In this document: positions 26,321-63,300 of the stretch, piece after piece | Position numbering within the stretch: the first letter of the stretch is position 1 | How the letters are laid out: each line of letters starts with the position of its first letter | Origin: Synchiropus splendidus | Lineage: Eukaryota; Chordata; Actinopteri; Syngnathiformes; Callionymidae | Assembly: GCF_027744825.2 (NCBI RefSeq) | Contig: NC_071334.1 | Location: 43,439,437-43,503,436 of the forward strand | DNA length: 64,000 nt | Direction: 5' to 3' | Position numbers and translations under genes: made by a program | Notes under the pieces: generated by a model | Database searches by the model: none | Seen by the model: the letters and a program-made list of their open reading frames with translations, nothing else | What the model was told of the DNA's origin: nothing

Positions 26321-27691
26321 AGCATGTCCGACGTGTAAACCTAGAAAGACATGTTATATTCTTTTGTATATACGCGCAATGGTTTCGAATGAGCAGCTTC
26401 GAATGTGTTTCTGTCCGGTTTATTCCTGTTGAAAGTGTCTTACGGTAGTTGCATTTGCTATCAAAACATGTGGGCGTTGATCAGGAGAGCAGGCCTGGAC
26501 TGTGTATACGTGGGTTGTCTGTGCCCAAGTTTCAGATGCATGTAAATTCAAACGGGTGTTGTTTAGTGATGTGGGAGCATTTACCGTTTGTGTAATTTTA
26601 TTTTCAAAGGTGCAATAAGAACTGATGCGGTATTAAAATGACTGAACGAGGGAGACGTTATTTCACTTCCTGTATAATGTTACTAATAACCATGTCACAG
26701 AAAATCAGAAAAAAAAGGTTTCTATGTTTCTTTCAGACATTTGCAGTACCATTTTTCAACCTGCCCTTTGTGTTGTATAATACGTTGTATACTGGTGCAC
26801 AATTCTCGCTGAGGTGACTTCTCGAGAGTTGTGTCACGTGATAAATGTTTACCTTCCACGCCAGAGATTCCTCTGTGGCTAGCATGCTAAAACGTGCCGT
26901 CAAGACAGTCAGTGATGAAGTTATTTCAAAAGTACCCTACTTAATAATTTTATGACAAAATACATTTGTGCTTCCCAAGATCCATTGCTTACAGTCATTA
27001 GTGTGTTTGCGTTTAGCTAATTTGACTTTACTTGAATTATCATTGTTGAAGATGTGTTAAATCAAGGCAAAGTTTTGAAGCTTTTTTTTTTTCTGAAGTG
27101 CTGAATTCATTGCCGTTCCTGCTTTTACTTCATGATATCAAAAGTTATTCATTTGCTCAAATATATTTAACAGTCACTGCTCCTTTCTTCAATCTAGCCT
27201 CTTACTTCATTTTAAAAAAAATAATAAAAAAGACACATTATTTGAAACTGCAACCTTTCTTGCTCTATCCCAGCAAAGAATGAGAGCAAATATTAATGGT
27301 ACAGCCACATAATACATGCAACATATGAGTAAATTGGAACAGAGCTTGAAACGTTGTGTATCACAACGCGTTTGGATGCAGTAACAGTAATAACAATAAA
27401 GAACCTCACGTGATGCTTGTCGTGTGTACTGGCGTAGCTTGTCTATATTTGGGCGGCACAATGAAACGATCCTCTGTTCAGTCTTAATTTTTCATTTCCT
27501 AGGTATCAAAACCCTTCTAGGTGACACTGTCCATTGAATACTAGATCATGTTGGATTATAACAGAAGGTTATTTGCTAGAAATTCAGTCATTGTTCAACA
27601 TGGTGATTTCCGGTGATCAGACAGTATTACGTTACTGTAAATACTTTGGCTTCTGTGTGTAATGTCTAATCACTTTCTATTCCTTTTACAG
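26321..27691 (+). other. Probable first (5'UTR) intron of hnrnpk
   Basis: No coding exon seen. It ends in a good pyrimidine-tract acceptor (ATTCCTTTTACAG at 27679-27691) that leads into the ATG-containing exon. Confidence 0.4.
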
Positions 27692-27740
27692 ATCCTAGAA
27701 AGAAAAAAATAGTGCGTCATTAACCTGCTGGTGAGAGACA
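27692..27740 (+). other. hnrnpk: hnrnpk 5'UTR portion of the first coding exon
   Basis: Exonic sequence between the acceptor at 27691 and the ATG at 27741. In-frame stops precede the ATG, so translation does not start further upstream in this exon. Confidence 0.7.
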
Positions 27741-41106
<13,366 letters not shown>

Positions 41107-41870
41107 ATCTAAGAAGAAGACAAGCCTTGCTGCCAAACTGTTTATCCTTTTCTTCAGAGCCAACATTCCTCTGCTGTGGGTAGACGGGCCCTCCTCCTGC
41201 CTCACACCCACTCTAACATCACTTCTATCTATAAAGTGCATATTTTCAGTCAAACAGAAAGCAAAACCAGAAACACCCTAATGTGCCGGCATTTTATTTC
41301 TCAAGGTGATTTTTGTAACTTTGCCAACACCCCCCCAGCCCCGGTGGGCCCCCTCCCACTTCAGAACAGCATGCAGAATGTAAACCTTTTTGTGGAGACT
41401 TTAATGTGAGCTTTATTTTTTCACCTTTGAACTTTTAAGCACACTTCACATTTAGATCCATGTGTTCAAGGTGGTTAATGGATCATTACAAAACCTATTT
41501 GTACTTGCGTAAAAAACAAGGTGTGTGTTTTGAAAGATGATGTTCAAACAAAAGAAATGTGTGCGCTCACACCAAACAGCCAAAGTTCGCAAGCTAATTT
41601 AGGCTGGTCTTTTAAACCTGACACTCAATGGCACTTATTTTCTACGCAAACAACCACACATCATGAAATCAGTGGAGGAGCAGGTGAACTACCCGGATTC
41701 TGTCAGCTGCTCTTGAAACACCATGAAAAAGTTCCACACTAATGAGGAGTTTGACTAATGTGCTGGTTTTACATTTGAATGAGAACGTTCAGGGTTTTTG
41801 TTTCTCTTTGGAAGACAAGAGGCTGTAAAAAGTGGTTTTATATATTAAAGTGATTGTTATGGACTCCAAG
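41107..41870 (+). other. hnrnpk: hnrnpk 3'UTR
   Basis: Non-coding sequence after the TGA at 41104-41106. The best poly(A) signal is ATTAAA at 41844-41849, within TATATTAAAGTG. Confidence 0.55.
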
Positions 41871-42040
41871 CTTCCGTTCATTTTTATTTGCTTACATTTC
41901 TTTTTCTTTTTTTAATGTCGTGTGTGGAGGATTTTTGGGTTGTTGTTGGGTTGGAAATGGGGCCGAAGAAACAGAAATATTATGGTTAATTTCTTATTTT
42001 ATTTTGATGTATTTTTCCTTTCTTAATCTCTCTCTCTCTC

Positions 42041-42042
<2 letters not shown>

Positions 42043-42103
<61 letters not shown>

Positions 42104-42120
42104 ATATATATATATGTGTG

Positions 42121-42160
<40 letters not shown>
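42043..42160. repeat. (TA)n / (TG)n compound tract
   Basis: TA run followed by alternating TATA and TGTG blocks, directly abutting MITE M1 copy 2. Confidence 0.95.
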
Positions 42161-42165
<5 letters not shown>

Positions 42166-42802
42166 AGAAAAATAATCATGCCATTAATTACAGGATTTTC
42201 TAATTAATTAATCGAATTAATCTCATTTTTATGTCATATCTGCTAAAGGTCTCCTGATAAATAATTTGAGTTCTAGGATATTAAAAAAAATGTAGTGCAT
42301 GACTAGTCAATTGAATACAGTAAGAAGAGAAGATTTGAAATCCAATTTTTTATTGGTGAGCTGTGCTTCATGAATGAAATCCAAAAGTAAAGGTCAAGCA
42401 CATCCGCAAACCAGTTAGGCCAGGTGAATTATTCAAAAATGTAAAACAAATACAGCAATAGAGTGAAATAAATAAAATAAAGCTGTCTTCAAAAATGTAA
42501 CACAAACAGCAATACAGTGAAATAAATAAAACAAGGCTGTTTACAAAAATGTAATATAAATACAGCAATTCAGTTAAACACAATTCTGATATAAAATAAA
42601 TAATAGATAATAAAATAAAGGCTGTCCTAAATAGGCACTTATGGTCAATATAGTAGTTCAAAAATGAATAATAGAAGTATAAGACGTCTCTAAATGAGGC
42701 AAAATGAAGAACTGTTGATACTCATGATTAATTGCATTAAATGTTTTAACGCGTTAATTTGCGGTGTAATTAATCGAATTAATGCGTTAAAATGACAGCA
42801 CT
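42158..42802. mobile_element. MITE-like repeat, family M1, copy 2
   Basis: It has inverted ends GTGCTGTCA (42158-42166) and TGACAGCAC (42793-42801). The subterminal regions are also complementary (ATTAATTAATCGAATTAATC versus TAATTAATCGAATTAATGCG). Internal tandem units of AATACAGCAATNNAGTGAAA type are present. It is the same family as 32868-33455. Confidence 0.8.
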
Positions 42803-43529
42803 AACATATCTATATATTTATATATATATACACACACACACACACAGGAAACTGATGGAATGTTCTCTGATTTGTATTTTTATTTATTTTTCAGTGTCTG
42901 CATTCTCTGATACTTGGTGCGCTTAAGGTTATTTTAAATTGAGGGATTCTCTCGGTGGAGTTTTCCGCTTCTTGCCTGCAGGGGTTAATGCACCTACTTT
43001 ATGATGCTGAGTGTCAGGGAAATAACGTTGTGATCCCGGTGCAATAATAAGTCCTATACTCCTGTGTCACTTCAGGGATTCACCTCTGTGCTTGCCCATC
43101 CCCCTTTTAATAGGCACTGACCACCGCAGTTTGGGAATCGTCTCACAGGCGCTGCAATGCGATACTGAGGAGACAGTTGTTATAAACAAGTGGTCCTGGC
43201 CCAAACGAACCCAAAGTGTCTTCGGATCATGTTCACAAGTGAGGGACACCTCGGTGACAGTGTCTCCTGTCACAGGATGCTGTGTTTTCCATCCTGGTGG
43301 TGAAGGAATAGCCCAGTAGTCAGAAGTTCCAGGGAACTGTTCCGCCCGCTGCATGACACTTCCTCTCACATGGTAAGAATAACAAGAAAAATCCGCCTGA
43401 TTGAAACGTATGGATTTGTATTATAAGTAATAGCTCTTAATAAATAGATAATTAAGTCATGACAAGTTGTTTGAATGAAACAACATTAACGTATGTCAAG
43501 TGGCTTTTAAATAAAGTTTGGTTCAAGAC
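42803..43529. other. Intergenic between hnrnpk and the first G-alpha gene
   Basis: Nothing coding recognised. A short (CA)n tract lies near 42830-42845. Confidence 0.4.
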
Positions 43530-44064
43530 AGCTGCGCCAGGTGTTTGACAGCTCCACCTGCTGAGAGGAAAACAATGTCGCGGCGGCTCCCAGCTCGGTT
43601 TCTTTGAGCCACCCGGATAAGGACGGGTGACAAATGGGGCTCATAAAGCGCGTGGCGCTGTCAGCAGCATCCGCGGTTGTCGGGTCAACACCGGATATCA
43701 CTCCCGTAATGCAATAAGGGCGAAGCCCACACGGCTTCCCATCAGAGGCCCGCCCTGCTGGAGTCCACCCTCGCGGACAGAGCAGGAGGAAGGAGGGCTG
43801 AAGAGGCGTCCATCACTAGACCAGGACCTGTTGAAGACTGGGGTTAACTTCGACGGTCACTGAAGTCACACTCCGCCATATTACTGGACGCCACGCCCGC
43901 AGACTCTGCAACTCACTGCCAGTTTCCCGTTCACCCAGAAGAAGAAGGTAAACCGCTCGGCAAGTCGCTGCAAAGTGGAAGTCACGGGCTTGAACTGCCG
44001 CGCGTTACAGCTAGCGTGTGTGTGTGTGTGTGCGCCCGGGCAGGTGAAGCGGTGGCCGGCCGAG
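43530..44064 (+). promoter_or_regulatory. CpG-rich promoter / 5' leader of the first G-alpha gene
   Basis: CpG and GC content rise sharply here (GTCGCGGCGGCTCCC near 43577, GCGCCCGGGCAGG near 44031, GGCCGGCCGAG before the ATG), as in a vertebrate CpG-island promoter. A (TG)n run lies at about 44016-44031, immediately upstream of the start codon. The start site cannot be pinned. Confidence 0.5.
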
Positions 44065-54585
<10,521 letters not shown>

Positions 54586-56870
54586 AGCCCTGATGGTTCC
54601 AGCTGAATCACTGGCCAGCAGGGCTTCAGCCACACATGCTGCTGTCCACCCAAACAGTGGTGTGGTGTTGAGAGTGTTGAGGAGACTTTGAGTCGCTACG
54701 ACTTATGTTTCCAGTTCTCCTGTGAAGCTCTGCAGCTTTCATGAAGTGTGTCCACACAATTGATGTGCTGCCTTCCTGAGGAGTTTTCACACTTGGTGCC
54801 ATTCATCGTGAGCGGTATAAATGCACAGGGATGGACGGCCATTGTGTGTTTATTAGAGCACTGTAGCAGAACCTATACATGAGTCATAATTCATTTACGA
54901 GTGTGTAGTGCATTTACATGTCTTGGTGTTTATTTCAACTGCATATTTCTTGATGTGTATCGAGGAGGTTTGTGGCTTCTATTGATCGCCACTATTGGTT
55001 GACCTGTTTCAAAAACACTAGAAAAATAGACTCCTGTCTCTACTCAACGAGTATCACATGCTGCCAGTGAGCTGCAGTGGAAGCATTTCAAAGGATAAAA
55101 TGCTCTTGGTCTGATGATATCAGTGGACAACTTCACTGCTTTTTAAGTATTGATGTTTCAGATTAAACAGCATTGCAAGAAGCAACTTTGCTAATGATTT
55201 AATGTCTTGTCTAAAGTAAAGACGGCACAATACGGATAAATATGGTGACAGTTAGAAACCTAAACTCTCCACTAGGTTAACTTTGAAAACTCACTGGTTG
55301 TGTGTCGAGAAGGCTTACGCTTCACCATTATATTTTCATTGTATGGTTTGAGTCAGTGAATGCACCACTGTTTTTTATAAGCCTTGTTGCTTCTAAATGA
55401 TGTTTGATTTCATCATGTTATTTCTGTGCTGCAATATATTTATTTTCCTTTGGCTCAGTCTCCCTGAATGAATGTTTATTTTGGTCAAAAGTCAAAACAT
55501 TTTTTTTTCACTCTGACAGCAACCCTACTGCTACTTAATGTCTTAGGAACTGTGCTGTACGTTTACTGTGTGAACTCGTTGTCTCAATGGTTTTATGGAA
55601 ATATTCATATGAAAAACATGTTATTCAGATGTCCAAACACGGACCATTGAGTGTCATTGCACACTCATCAACACGGATTAACTGTTTTTTTTTTTACCAC
55701 GGGACAGTATTAATGACCAATTCACACTGGGTTTGAAATAATATGTAATATGTAATGATATAACCACAAGTGGGAGAGGAGATCTGCTCACACATCACCA
55801 ATGCTTCATGTGCGTGCCATGCTACTTCCTGATATCACTGCTGAACAAAAACGTGCTTGAAACAAAAAAACAGAAACTGGACTGAGGAGGAAACTTTTGT
55901 GTAATTTCAGCTGGTAGGAACACAGGTTTTGCATACACTTGCCGGTTTTTCACCACCACAAGATCCATTAATGCTAGACTCAGGTTTACTTACTACGTAC
56001 TTGTTTCGCAGTGGATTAGCATCACCTGGGGTTTGGTTCCTTGACCCTTCAATCTGAGGTGGGAATTCAACAGAGCTGCGTTCATATTCCATGTGTCCAC
56101 AGTCGCATCAGGATGTAAAAACAAAAATGATTTCTTTACTTCCCTTCCCAATGAGTGCTCCAGTAGGTATGAAGATCACGATCAAACACAAGAGATGAAA
56201 CGTTTGTGAACGTTCCAACTGTACGCATAGATTGAGTGTTTTGAATGAATGTTTCACCAATTTGAAGGTCGAGTCTACTGTTTGTTCAAACTACAATTTT
56301 GCTATTTTGGAACACAGTGACGGAACACAGCTCTAAATACAGCATACTGCAAATGGTTATTATTTTAGCCTAATAATGGATGTAATTATTATCATTTGTA
56401 ATTATTTTAAACATCATACTTGTGTATTTTTCTCAATTATTTCACGTCTTCTGTAGTTGGATGTACTTAAAAATTGTAATTTTACTGAAGCCATTAAAAA
56501 TGTAAAACATTCGTAAGTATTTTCATATTTAATCTGTATTAAGCGAGAACTGTAATTGGTCTGTATTGGAAATTATCTCAAGCGTTCTCATCCTTGATCT
56601 GATCTCAATTAAAGGCCCTAATGTTCAAAGTCACTTTGCCATGTTTGTTTTGTTTATTTGTTTTTGAAGTTATTATGGTTGACACAACTGCTTGTTTTTT
56701 ATGCCTTTGTTCCTGTATCTATTTGGTTTTGAAATCTTAAAATAATTTTCTGTATCACACTGTTGTAACCATCCACATCATGCTTTTTACTGAGTGTCAA
56801 TTTTGTATTTGAATTCTGATATTTACTTTTAATTAATTTAATTTTTTTCCGTTTAAATGTACGAAATAAA
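54586..56870 (+). other. 3'UTR / downstream region of the first G-alpha gene
   Basis: Non-coding after the TAA at 54583-54585. Candidate poly(A) signals are ATTAAA at 56608-56613 and AATAAA at 56865-56870. Long 3'UTRs are usual in this family. No other exon seen. Confidence 0.4.
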
Positions 56871-56989
56871 TGCACTTGCCCTTTTTCAGTTCTTACTTCA
56901 TAATTTTTTTCAAAAGTATACGTAAAATAACAGACTTCATCTCTATCTTTAATGTCTACCTTTTGATAATACAAGAAAGCAGAATAGGA

Positions 56990-57312
56990 ATTTACTCAAG
57001 CTCAGGCGAAAGCGAGATGCGGTCCTCACTGCGCACGCGCGCTGAGCATCACCTTCTCAATTCAGCCAAACTGACTTTCATCAGTCTTTCAGGTTTGGCT
57101 GAAGTGTGAGGTGTTAATGAAAAGTTGGCTTTGTAAACGTTACTGTCAGTTCCCGCTCTAGATGAAGTCGGTGTTCCGGCCCGTCCTCCTCCTCCTCCTC
57201 CTCCTCCTCCCGCCGCTCCGGCAGCTCAGGTATGTGACGCTCACCTGAGCTGAAACTTCGCCTCGCTGTTCTGTGGCGGAGGTTCTCCACAAGCTCCTGG
57301 TTCGGACTCAGA
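56990..57312 (+). promoter_or_regulatory. Promoter / 5' leader of the second G-alpha gene
   Basis: A CpG-rich patch (CACTGCGCACGCGCGCTGAG near 57027, CCCGCCGCTCCGGCAG near 57210) precedes the ATG at 57313. A (CTC)n run lies at about 57184-57211. The leader contains an upstream ORF, listed separately. Confidence 0.5.
57163..57249 (+). CDS. Upstream ORF with a leucine run, before the second G-alpha gene
   Basis: ATG at 57163 opens 28 codons, MKSVFRPV followed by eight Leu encoded by the (CTC)n microsatellite, then [12 protein letters not shown] and TGA at 57247-57249. The peptide looks like a signal sequence. A strong donor-like CAG|GTATGT lies at 57228-57236 inside it. Translation is unproven; it may only be an upstream ORF or chance. 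Confidence 0.25.
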
Positions 57313-60300
57313 ATGGCGGACTGCTGCGTGTCTGCGGACGAGTTGGAGAGTCGGCGGATCAATAAAGCCATCGAGAAACAACTGAAGCACGACGAAGAAG
57401 AGTCGCGACGGATGCTGAAGCTCCTGCTGTTAGGTGACGCTCTGAATTTGTTACGTGCCACCATCCCGCTGCCTGTGTCCGGATGATGTCAGAGACTGTA
57501 GTTGTACTGAACTGGTACCGTGTTGACGACCGTGTTTAAAGGCGACACAATCGCTGTCTGACCTTCAACTATCTCTGAGTTTACTGTCAAATGTCGAATC
57601 ATGGATGTTCCCACTTATGATTGAATGTGAGCTATGGCAATTTCAACTAGCTAGCAAGTGTCTGAGACAAGTCCAATTGAAGCTCATTGTTAAAACCCAT
57701 GGTTGTGATCATAGTGTCAAGTGTTGGGGGGGGCTAAATCTGACCTGCCAACTAAAAGCACACCTAAAAGAGCAGATTCTCCTCAGTGTTCATCTTAAAG
57801 TTAGCACAGAGTAATTCAACAGCAGGCAATGTTCCTTCATTCATACTGACACTTTATGTTGGGGCCCTGACTCGGACGGTGTTTGGCATCCTGGTCCATC
57901 TGAGTTTAAGGCAAAGGAAAATGATACTTCCAACCAGATGAACTGGTTTTATCCCCGGTAGAAAGATACTCCTATCAGTTAGTAAGCATCTATTTTTGCG
58001 CTGGTGCTGCCTGCTTATTTTAATGTAAAGTAAAGTGGATTAAGTTCCACTAAGTGAGTTGATCATGTCGCACACTTGTTCTGCCACAACTACCACTGAA
58101 CAAACGTTTCTTCTGGTTCCCTTGTATCTGATATCAAAGAGCAACTACAACCATGTCTGGTCCGTGTTGGGCCTCCGCTTTGCCCAGTCGGGAGTTGTTT
58201 ATGGACTTGTGTTTGCTAACCTGAGCATTACTCCATGAAAGGAGTCAGAGTGCCTCTGCGGTTGATACCCTTGAGATTGATGGCAGGTGGGTGTGATCCT
58301 GACCTGCAGTTGGTGAGGAGGTACAGGAGAAAACTGATCGCTCATCAGAGAGTTTTGCCTTTCACACTCGGCCTGTCCCTGCTCAAGTGTCCAACTCATT
58401 GTCCATACACTGCCATGCACCGGCCTGTGATATGGAAACACTGAAAACTGAGCAGAAAACTGAGAGACCTCACTCGAACAAGAGAATAATTGGGAAAATA
58501 ACAACACACAGAACCAGTATATATTGTGTGCGAAGAAGAATTGATAGCAGTCGTGTCCTATGCGAGGCTCGTGGGCCACCCACATTGCTACTATATGGCC
58601 CACTGGCGAATGACAGTCTCCACAGTGCACTGCAGCAGCCATTGTGTTATAATGCTTTCAGATCCAAAAGTTCAAACCAAGCCTGCTCCTTGGGTTCTTG
58701 TGCGGAAAAAAAAGAAAAAAAAAACATGTTGCATTTCTCTACTCTTCTAACCCACATGATGCCTAGTCCTTGTTTGACTTGAAGTCGACAGTGTGACAGC
58801 CGGTCACTTCCACATGACACATGGTGTGTTGTTGAGGTGACATTCCTACGATAGTTGTAGATGAAGAGCTGATTAGTCAGCGTCTGGATGCTGTTCTTCC
58901 TCGTTCAGAACTCATGACTCATAAAGGCATGAAAACATGCAGCAAGATGAGATGCAATCTTAGTTGCATCGTGACATTAATGTTTTCCTTGGTCTCCAAC
59001 ACTGATGCTGCCTTGTTAAAACTGATTTGGGAGATGGTGACTGGGGGTTCAGCACTTGGTGGATACTTATTAGAATTGGGGGATTCAATTCATTTCGGAA
59101 TTCAGTTCATTCCTGACTGGATCACTTGATCCTGAGACCGCTCTTGATCAACATGTCTAAGGTCCAGGTCTCATCTGCGGATCGGTCTCGTTGTGGCTTC
59201 ATCTTAGGTCAAGTGGTCTGGATGACACGTCTGACTTGTGAACTTGGTCAGCTCATGACTAGAATCTGTGAAAGAGATTTTAGTGTTCAGTGTTAGTGTG
59301 CAGTGTAGGGCTGTGTATGGTTGAGACCCTCATGATTCCATTTGATTTTGATTCTTTAGGTTGCGATTAGGGATGCTCCCATCGATCGGTCACCGATCAT
59401 CTTCGGTCGATCTCAGTCTGGTCAGTGAATCCAGATCACTACCTGTCACTGCCGATCACAACAACTGATCACCTGTGACAGCCGGCGCTCTGAAGAAGCC
59501 CCGCTGGTTGTGATGCGTCCGCTCCTCCCTACTCCCTACACGTCATGTACCCATAGAAGTTCATTGTCAATCAGTGATTGGCACTGACACAATTATTATT
59601 ATTATTATTATTATTATTAGTAGTAGTATTTTCATCAGTGAATGAGATACAAGTGTGACAACAAACTGGCCTAGTGTGACTTACTCCTCTCATATGAGCC
59701 ATCCACAGGACGCGAGGTGACACTGCGATTTGCCCCCCACTACTCGAAGTTGAGTGTTAAATATATGGCATCCATTTGTAGTCCCACCTTTATTTGTATA
59801 CCAATAAAAGAAAAAGCTTTTCTTTTAAAAAAAAGGGAATTGTTTCCAACTATTCTGAGGGAGTTTGAAAATAAAAGAAACAATTTGGTCAACAGCATGC
59901 AGGAACAGCCGCTGTGTTATGACATTCAGATCACACGCATCAGTCAAAATGTGATGAAACCTGTGGAACTCAACTCCTTAAAATGAACCTCTATCATGCG
60001 CCTCTGTGCAGTTTTGTTTGTTGCTGAAAGCCTGTTTGGCTGCGTGTGATTGAAGTTTAGGGGATTTTTTTGTTGTCTATGTCACAGATGTCCTATTTCT
60101 AGCCTTGCTTTGATCTTATTCCGTTTCTCATCCTCCATTCATCTCATTTGCCTAGGGACTGGTGAAAGTGGGAAAAGCACTTTCATCAAACAGATGAGGA
60201 TCATCCACGGCGGCGGGTACAACGATCAAGAGAGAGGACGCTTCGCTCACTCCGTGTATCACAATATCCTCACATCCATCCAGTCGCTGATCAACGCCAT

Positions 60301-63300
60301 GGCGACGCTCAAGATCGACTACGCAGACAGAGGTGTTGTTGTAAGTGCGAGACAACCGTCACCTTCTTCAGCCTGTGGTCGGCGAATAATAGCACGCTGT
60401 CTATTTTGACCAGATTTGATCGCAAATTCGCCTGACTCTGAAGAGCACGAGCTTAGCACACGCACAAGTAGAGTCCAGTACTCTGTCCTCATCAGTTGGA
60501 GAAATGAAAGAAATCTAGAAGTTCAAATACAGTCATATTGAAATGAATGAAGACTGTTCAAAATAAGGAGATACACGAGGAAAACAGGTAATAAATATGT
60601 ATGAAAAGAGGTAAATAAATACACAATCGCACACAGAAGACAGTGTATTAATGAGACATGCATGCCCCACACAAGCAGAGAAACAGTCACACTGCTCCGG
60701 TAATAGCAAACAAAGAAAATAACATTGATGTTTTATTTGGCAAAGAGATGCAGCTTCCAGGAGACAGGCGTGCTAACTTCATCGGACCTCACAATGCCAT
60801 TCATCAGAGCAGTCAAGTAGTTTTTGTCGTTCGCTGCTCGAGAAGTTGGTGGAAGAAGGCACAGATGGTGTTGTTGAAGTTGACTTCAAATATCATGCCG
60901 AATTCTTTGTGTCTCAGGTGACGTCACGTTGGTAGCTGGCAGGAGTGGAAGACTCTGCTCCGGAGCAAAAACGTTGGATGTATTTTGGGTTCCGGCTGAC
61001 TAATTTCTAATAATCCGAACTCAATGAGAAATTCAGCTGAAACAAAATAAGATAAAGTATTATTATTATGATCTAAGGAAGTTTAGGATAACCTTTTCAA
61101 TGAATTGGTTTTAATGATGGATGATTCGCTTGCCACACACACCACACTCACACACACCTTAACACATACTCATGCATGTTCACCATGACCTCATGAGTCG
61201 GACTTATTCACCATCTGTGCCATCATGCCATCTGTCTTTGAGGAGACAGGTTTTGTCAGTGGTCTGAAGCTCGCTGGATATTTTTGAAGCCACAAAAAGG
61301 AAAAACAGTTTTTCCTGGAGAATTTTTGTGTGTGGCATTTCCATCTCACACTCCCCACAAACAGAGATCTTGGGTGGTGTTGCAGTGAAGACCTTTGACT
61401 ATAGCTGGGGCTAACAATGCTCATTTCAGTGCGAGCAAGTAAAGAGAAGCAGAAGCATCTCATGCTCGTCTAAGCAAAGCAGGTTTCACGGCTTTGTCAA
61501 CATCAGCGCAGTCTGCAGGTCTGTAAGTGGAACAAACAACTCACTTTGCTCCAGTCAAAAAAAAAAAGCAAGAAGCTGGAGGAGCAGCTGTGGAACTGTT
61601 TCTTTATCTTCCTGACTACATCTGAAAACTGTCGCACCTGTCATGCTCTCACCGATCATCCTCAGATGCACTTCTCCTGCAATGTGCAGCACAATGTTTG
61701 GGTGGATAATGTCCCCAAATTGTGAATAAGCTTGGTGTCCTTAAGCATCAACCCCAAGGACAATGCCTTTATCTTCTTTCCAAATGATCCTCCAATAAAT
61801 CCTCAGTTATCACAGGAGGCGTATCATCCTCCAGGTGACAACAAGGTTGGGTTGGGCCAAATTAATTCCAGATTTCAAGGAATCACACTCTGGATAAATT
61901 GTTGTGACAAACTAGGGATGAGAGATAACTTATCGTACGCAGTATACTGCTAAACACAATCTCCACGATGACAATTCTGCATCTCACGATAAACACGCAG
62001 CTCTCTCGCTGCATTGGACTTGTACACTCTCCAGCTCCGCTGCGCTTGACAGCCGACACCGGCGTGTGACAGCTGTGGAGAATGTGGTGGACTTTGGTTC
62101 ACGATCATAGTTTTAAACTTCCAGGGAGCCTTTTATTTACCCTTAAAGCATTCAAAATGTGCTATTTTCACCCATGTGTCCACAACTCAGTCTGCAGAGT
62201 GGATCTCCTGCAGGTCTGGAATCGAGAAGCACCACTGAGACCGGCAGTGGTGTTGGAACTTCGGGCACACAGGCGAAAACAGTCCATTTTGAGGGCTTTA
62301 ATGTGAATAAAAGATGTGAGATGCTGTCTCCAGACAAAGTTCGTTCAGATCAAAAGTCCGACGTGAACACAAGCGAGTCAAATTTTGGCCGCTGTCTTGA
62401 TCCCGGCTGGAGAGCTGCACCTTGTCTACTGTGAGAGCAGCGTGGATAAATCAAGACGCTCAGTATTACACAGCTTGATTCCGCTATTTCCTCACTCTTG
62501 ATGCTGGATCCAGTTTTATGTATGAACAAGATCTATTTTTCTTCTTAAATGTAGTGGGTGCAGCTATTATTCCGGTGCGCTCTATAGTCCGGAAATTACG
62601 GTATATGCAAATGTATTTATTACACAAATCAAATGAGTGCCTATCTCTGTATTTTAAGTTTTATGTACCATTCATTGTTTAAGTGTTTGCGCTCCCAGTG
62701 GTTTCTTGTACAGTTGTGTATCAGGAGAGAGACTGTGGAAAGTGCTGATGCGGTGGAATGTAAACTGTGTCTTTCCATGTTTGATTTAGACTCTTCTCAA
62801 TCACCCTTGTTTGAGCTTCACCTCTTTGCTTTAAGAATTGATTTTATTGTTTGGCTGTTCAGTTTTTCAGTAAACAATGAAACATATCAAATTAAAACAA
62901 TCAATGGGATGTTACTTGAGCAATATGGAGCCACATAGACAATGTTACACTTGTTATCAACTGCATATGACTGAAAAGTCCGTGGATAATAAGCCAAATT
63001 CAAAAACAATTTAATAGTCGCAGCTTAGACGTAGGAGTAAAAAAAACAGTCAAAGGTAAGCGAAACAAAATGGAGGCACAATATTTGGAACCGCAGCTTG
63101 TGCGTTGACTAATGAGGGTCGTTGCAAAAGATTATACATTTGATTGTTCATGTATTAAATATGAGCGAAGTGCTTTCGCCGGCTCTGTTTTTTAATCATA
63201 TCCAGAAAAAAAAGTGTGTATGTCTGTGGGGAGTTGAGTTTCTGATTGCATTTCTTAAGATCTATTTTTATGTGAAGCATTTAAACTTGAAGTGGGTAAA

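Larger units (their letters stand above)
57434..60155 (+). other. First intron of the second G-alpha gene
   Basis: Contains the M5 copy 2 fragment (59367-59590) and a (TTA)n run (59590-59622). No exon seen. The acceptor before exon 2 is CATTTGCCTAG. Confidence 0.5.

Noticed and set aside
43975..44064. In-frame open extension upstream of the first G-alpha ATG
   Set aside because: It has no ATG, runs through a (TG)n tract, and q-class proteins start at the MTL- position.
57114..57464. Minus-strand 116-codon frame over the second G-alpha first exon, with a Glu run
   Set aside because: Shadow of exon 1 and of the (CTC)n run; no independent evidence.
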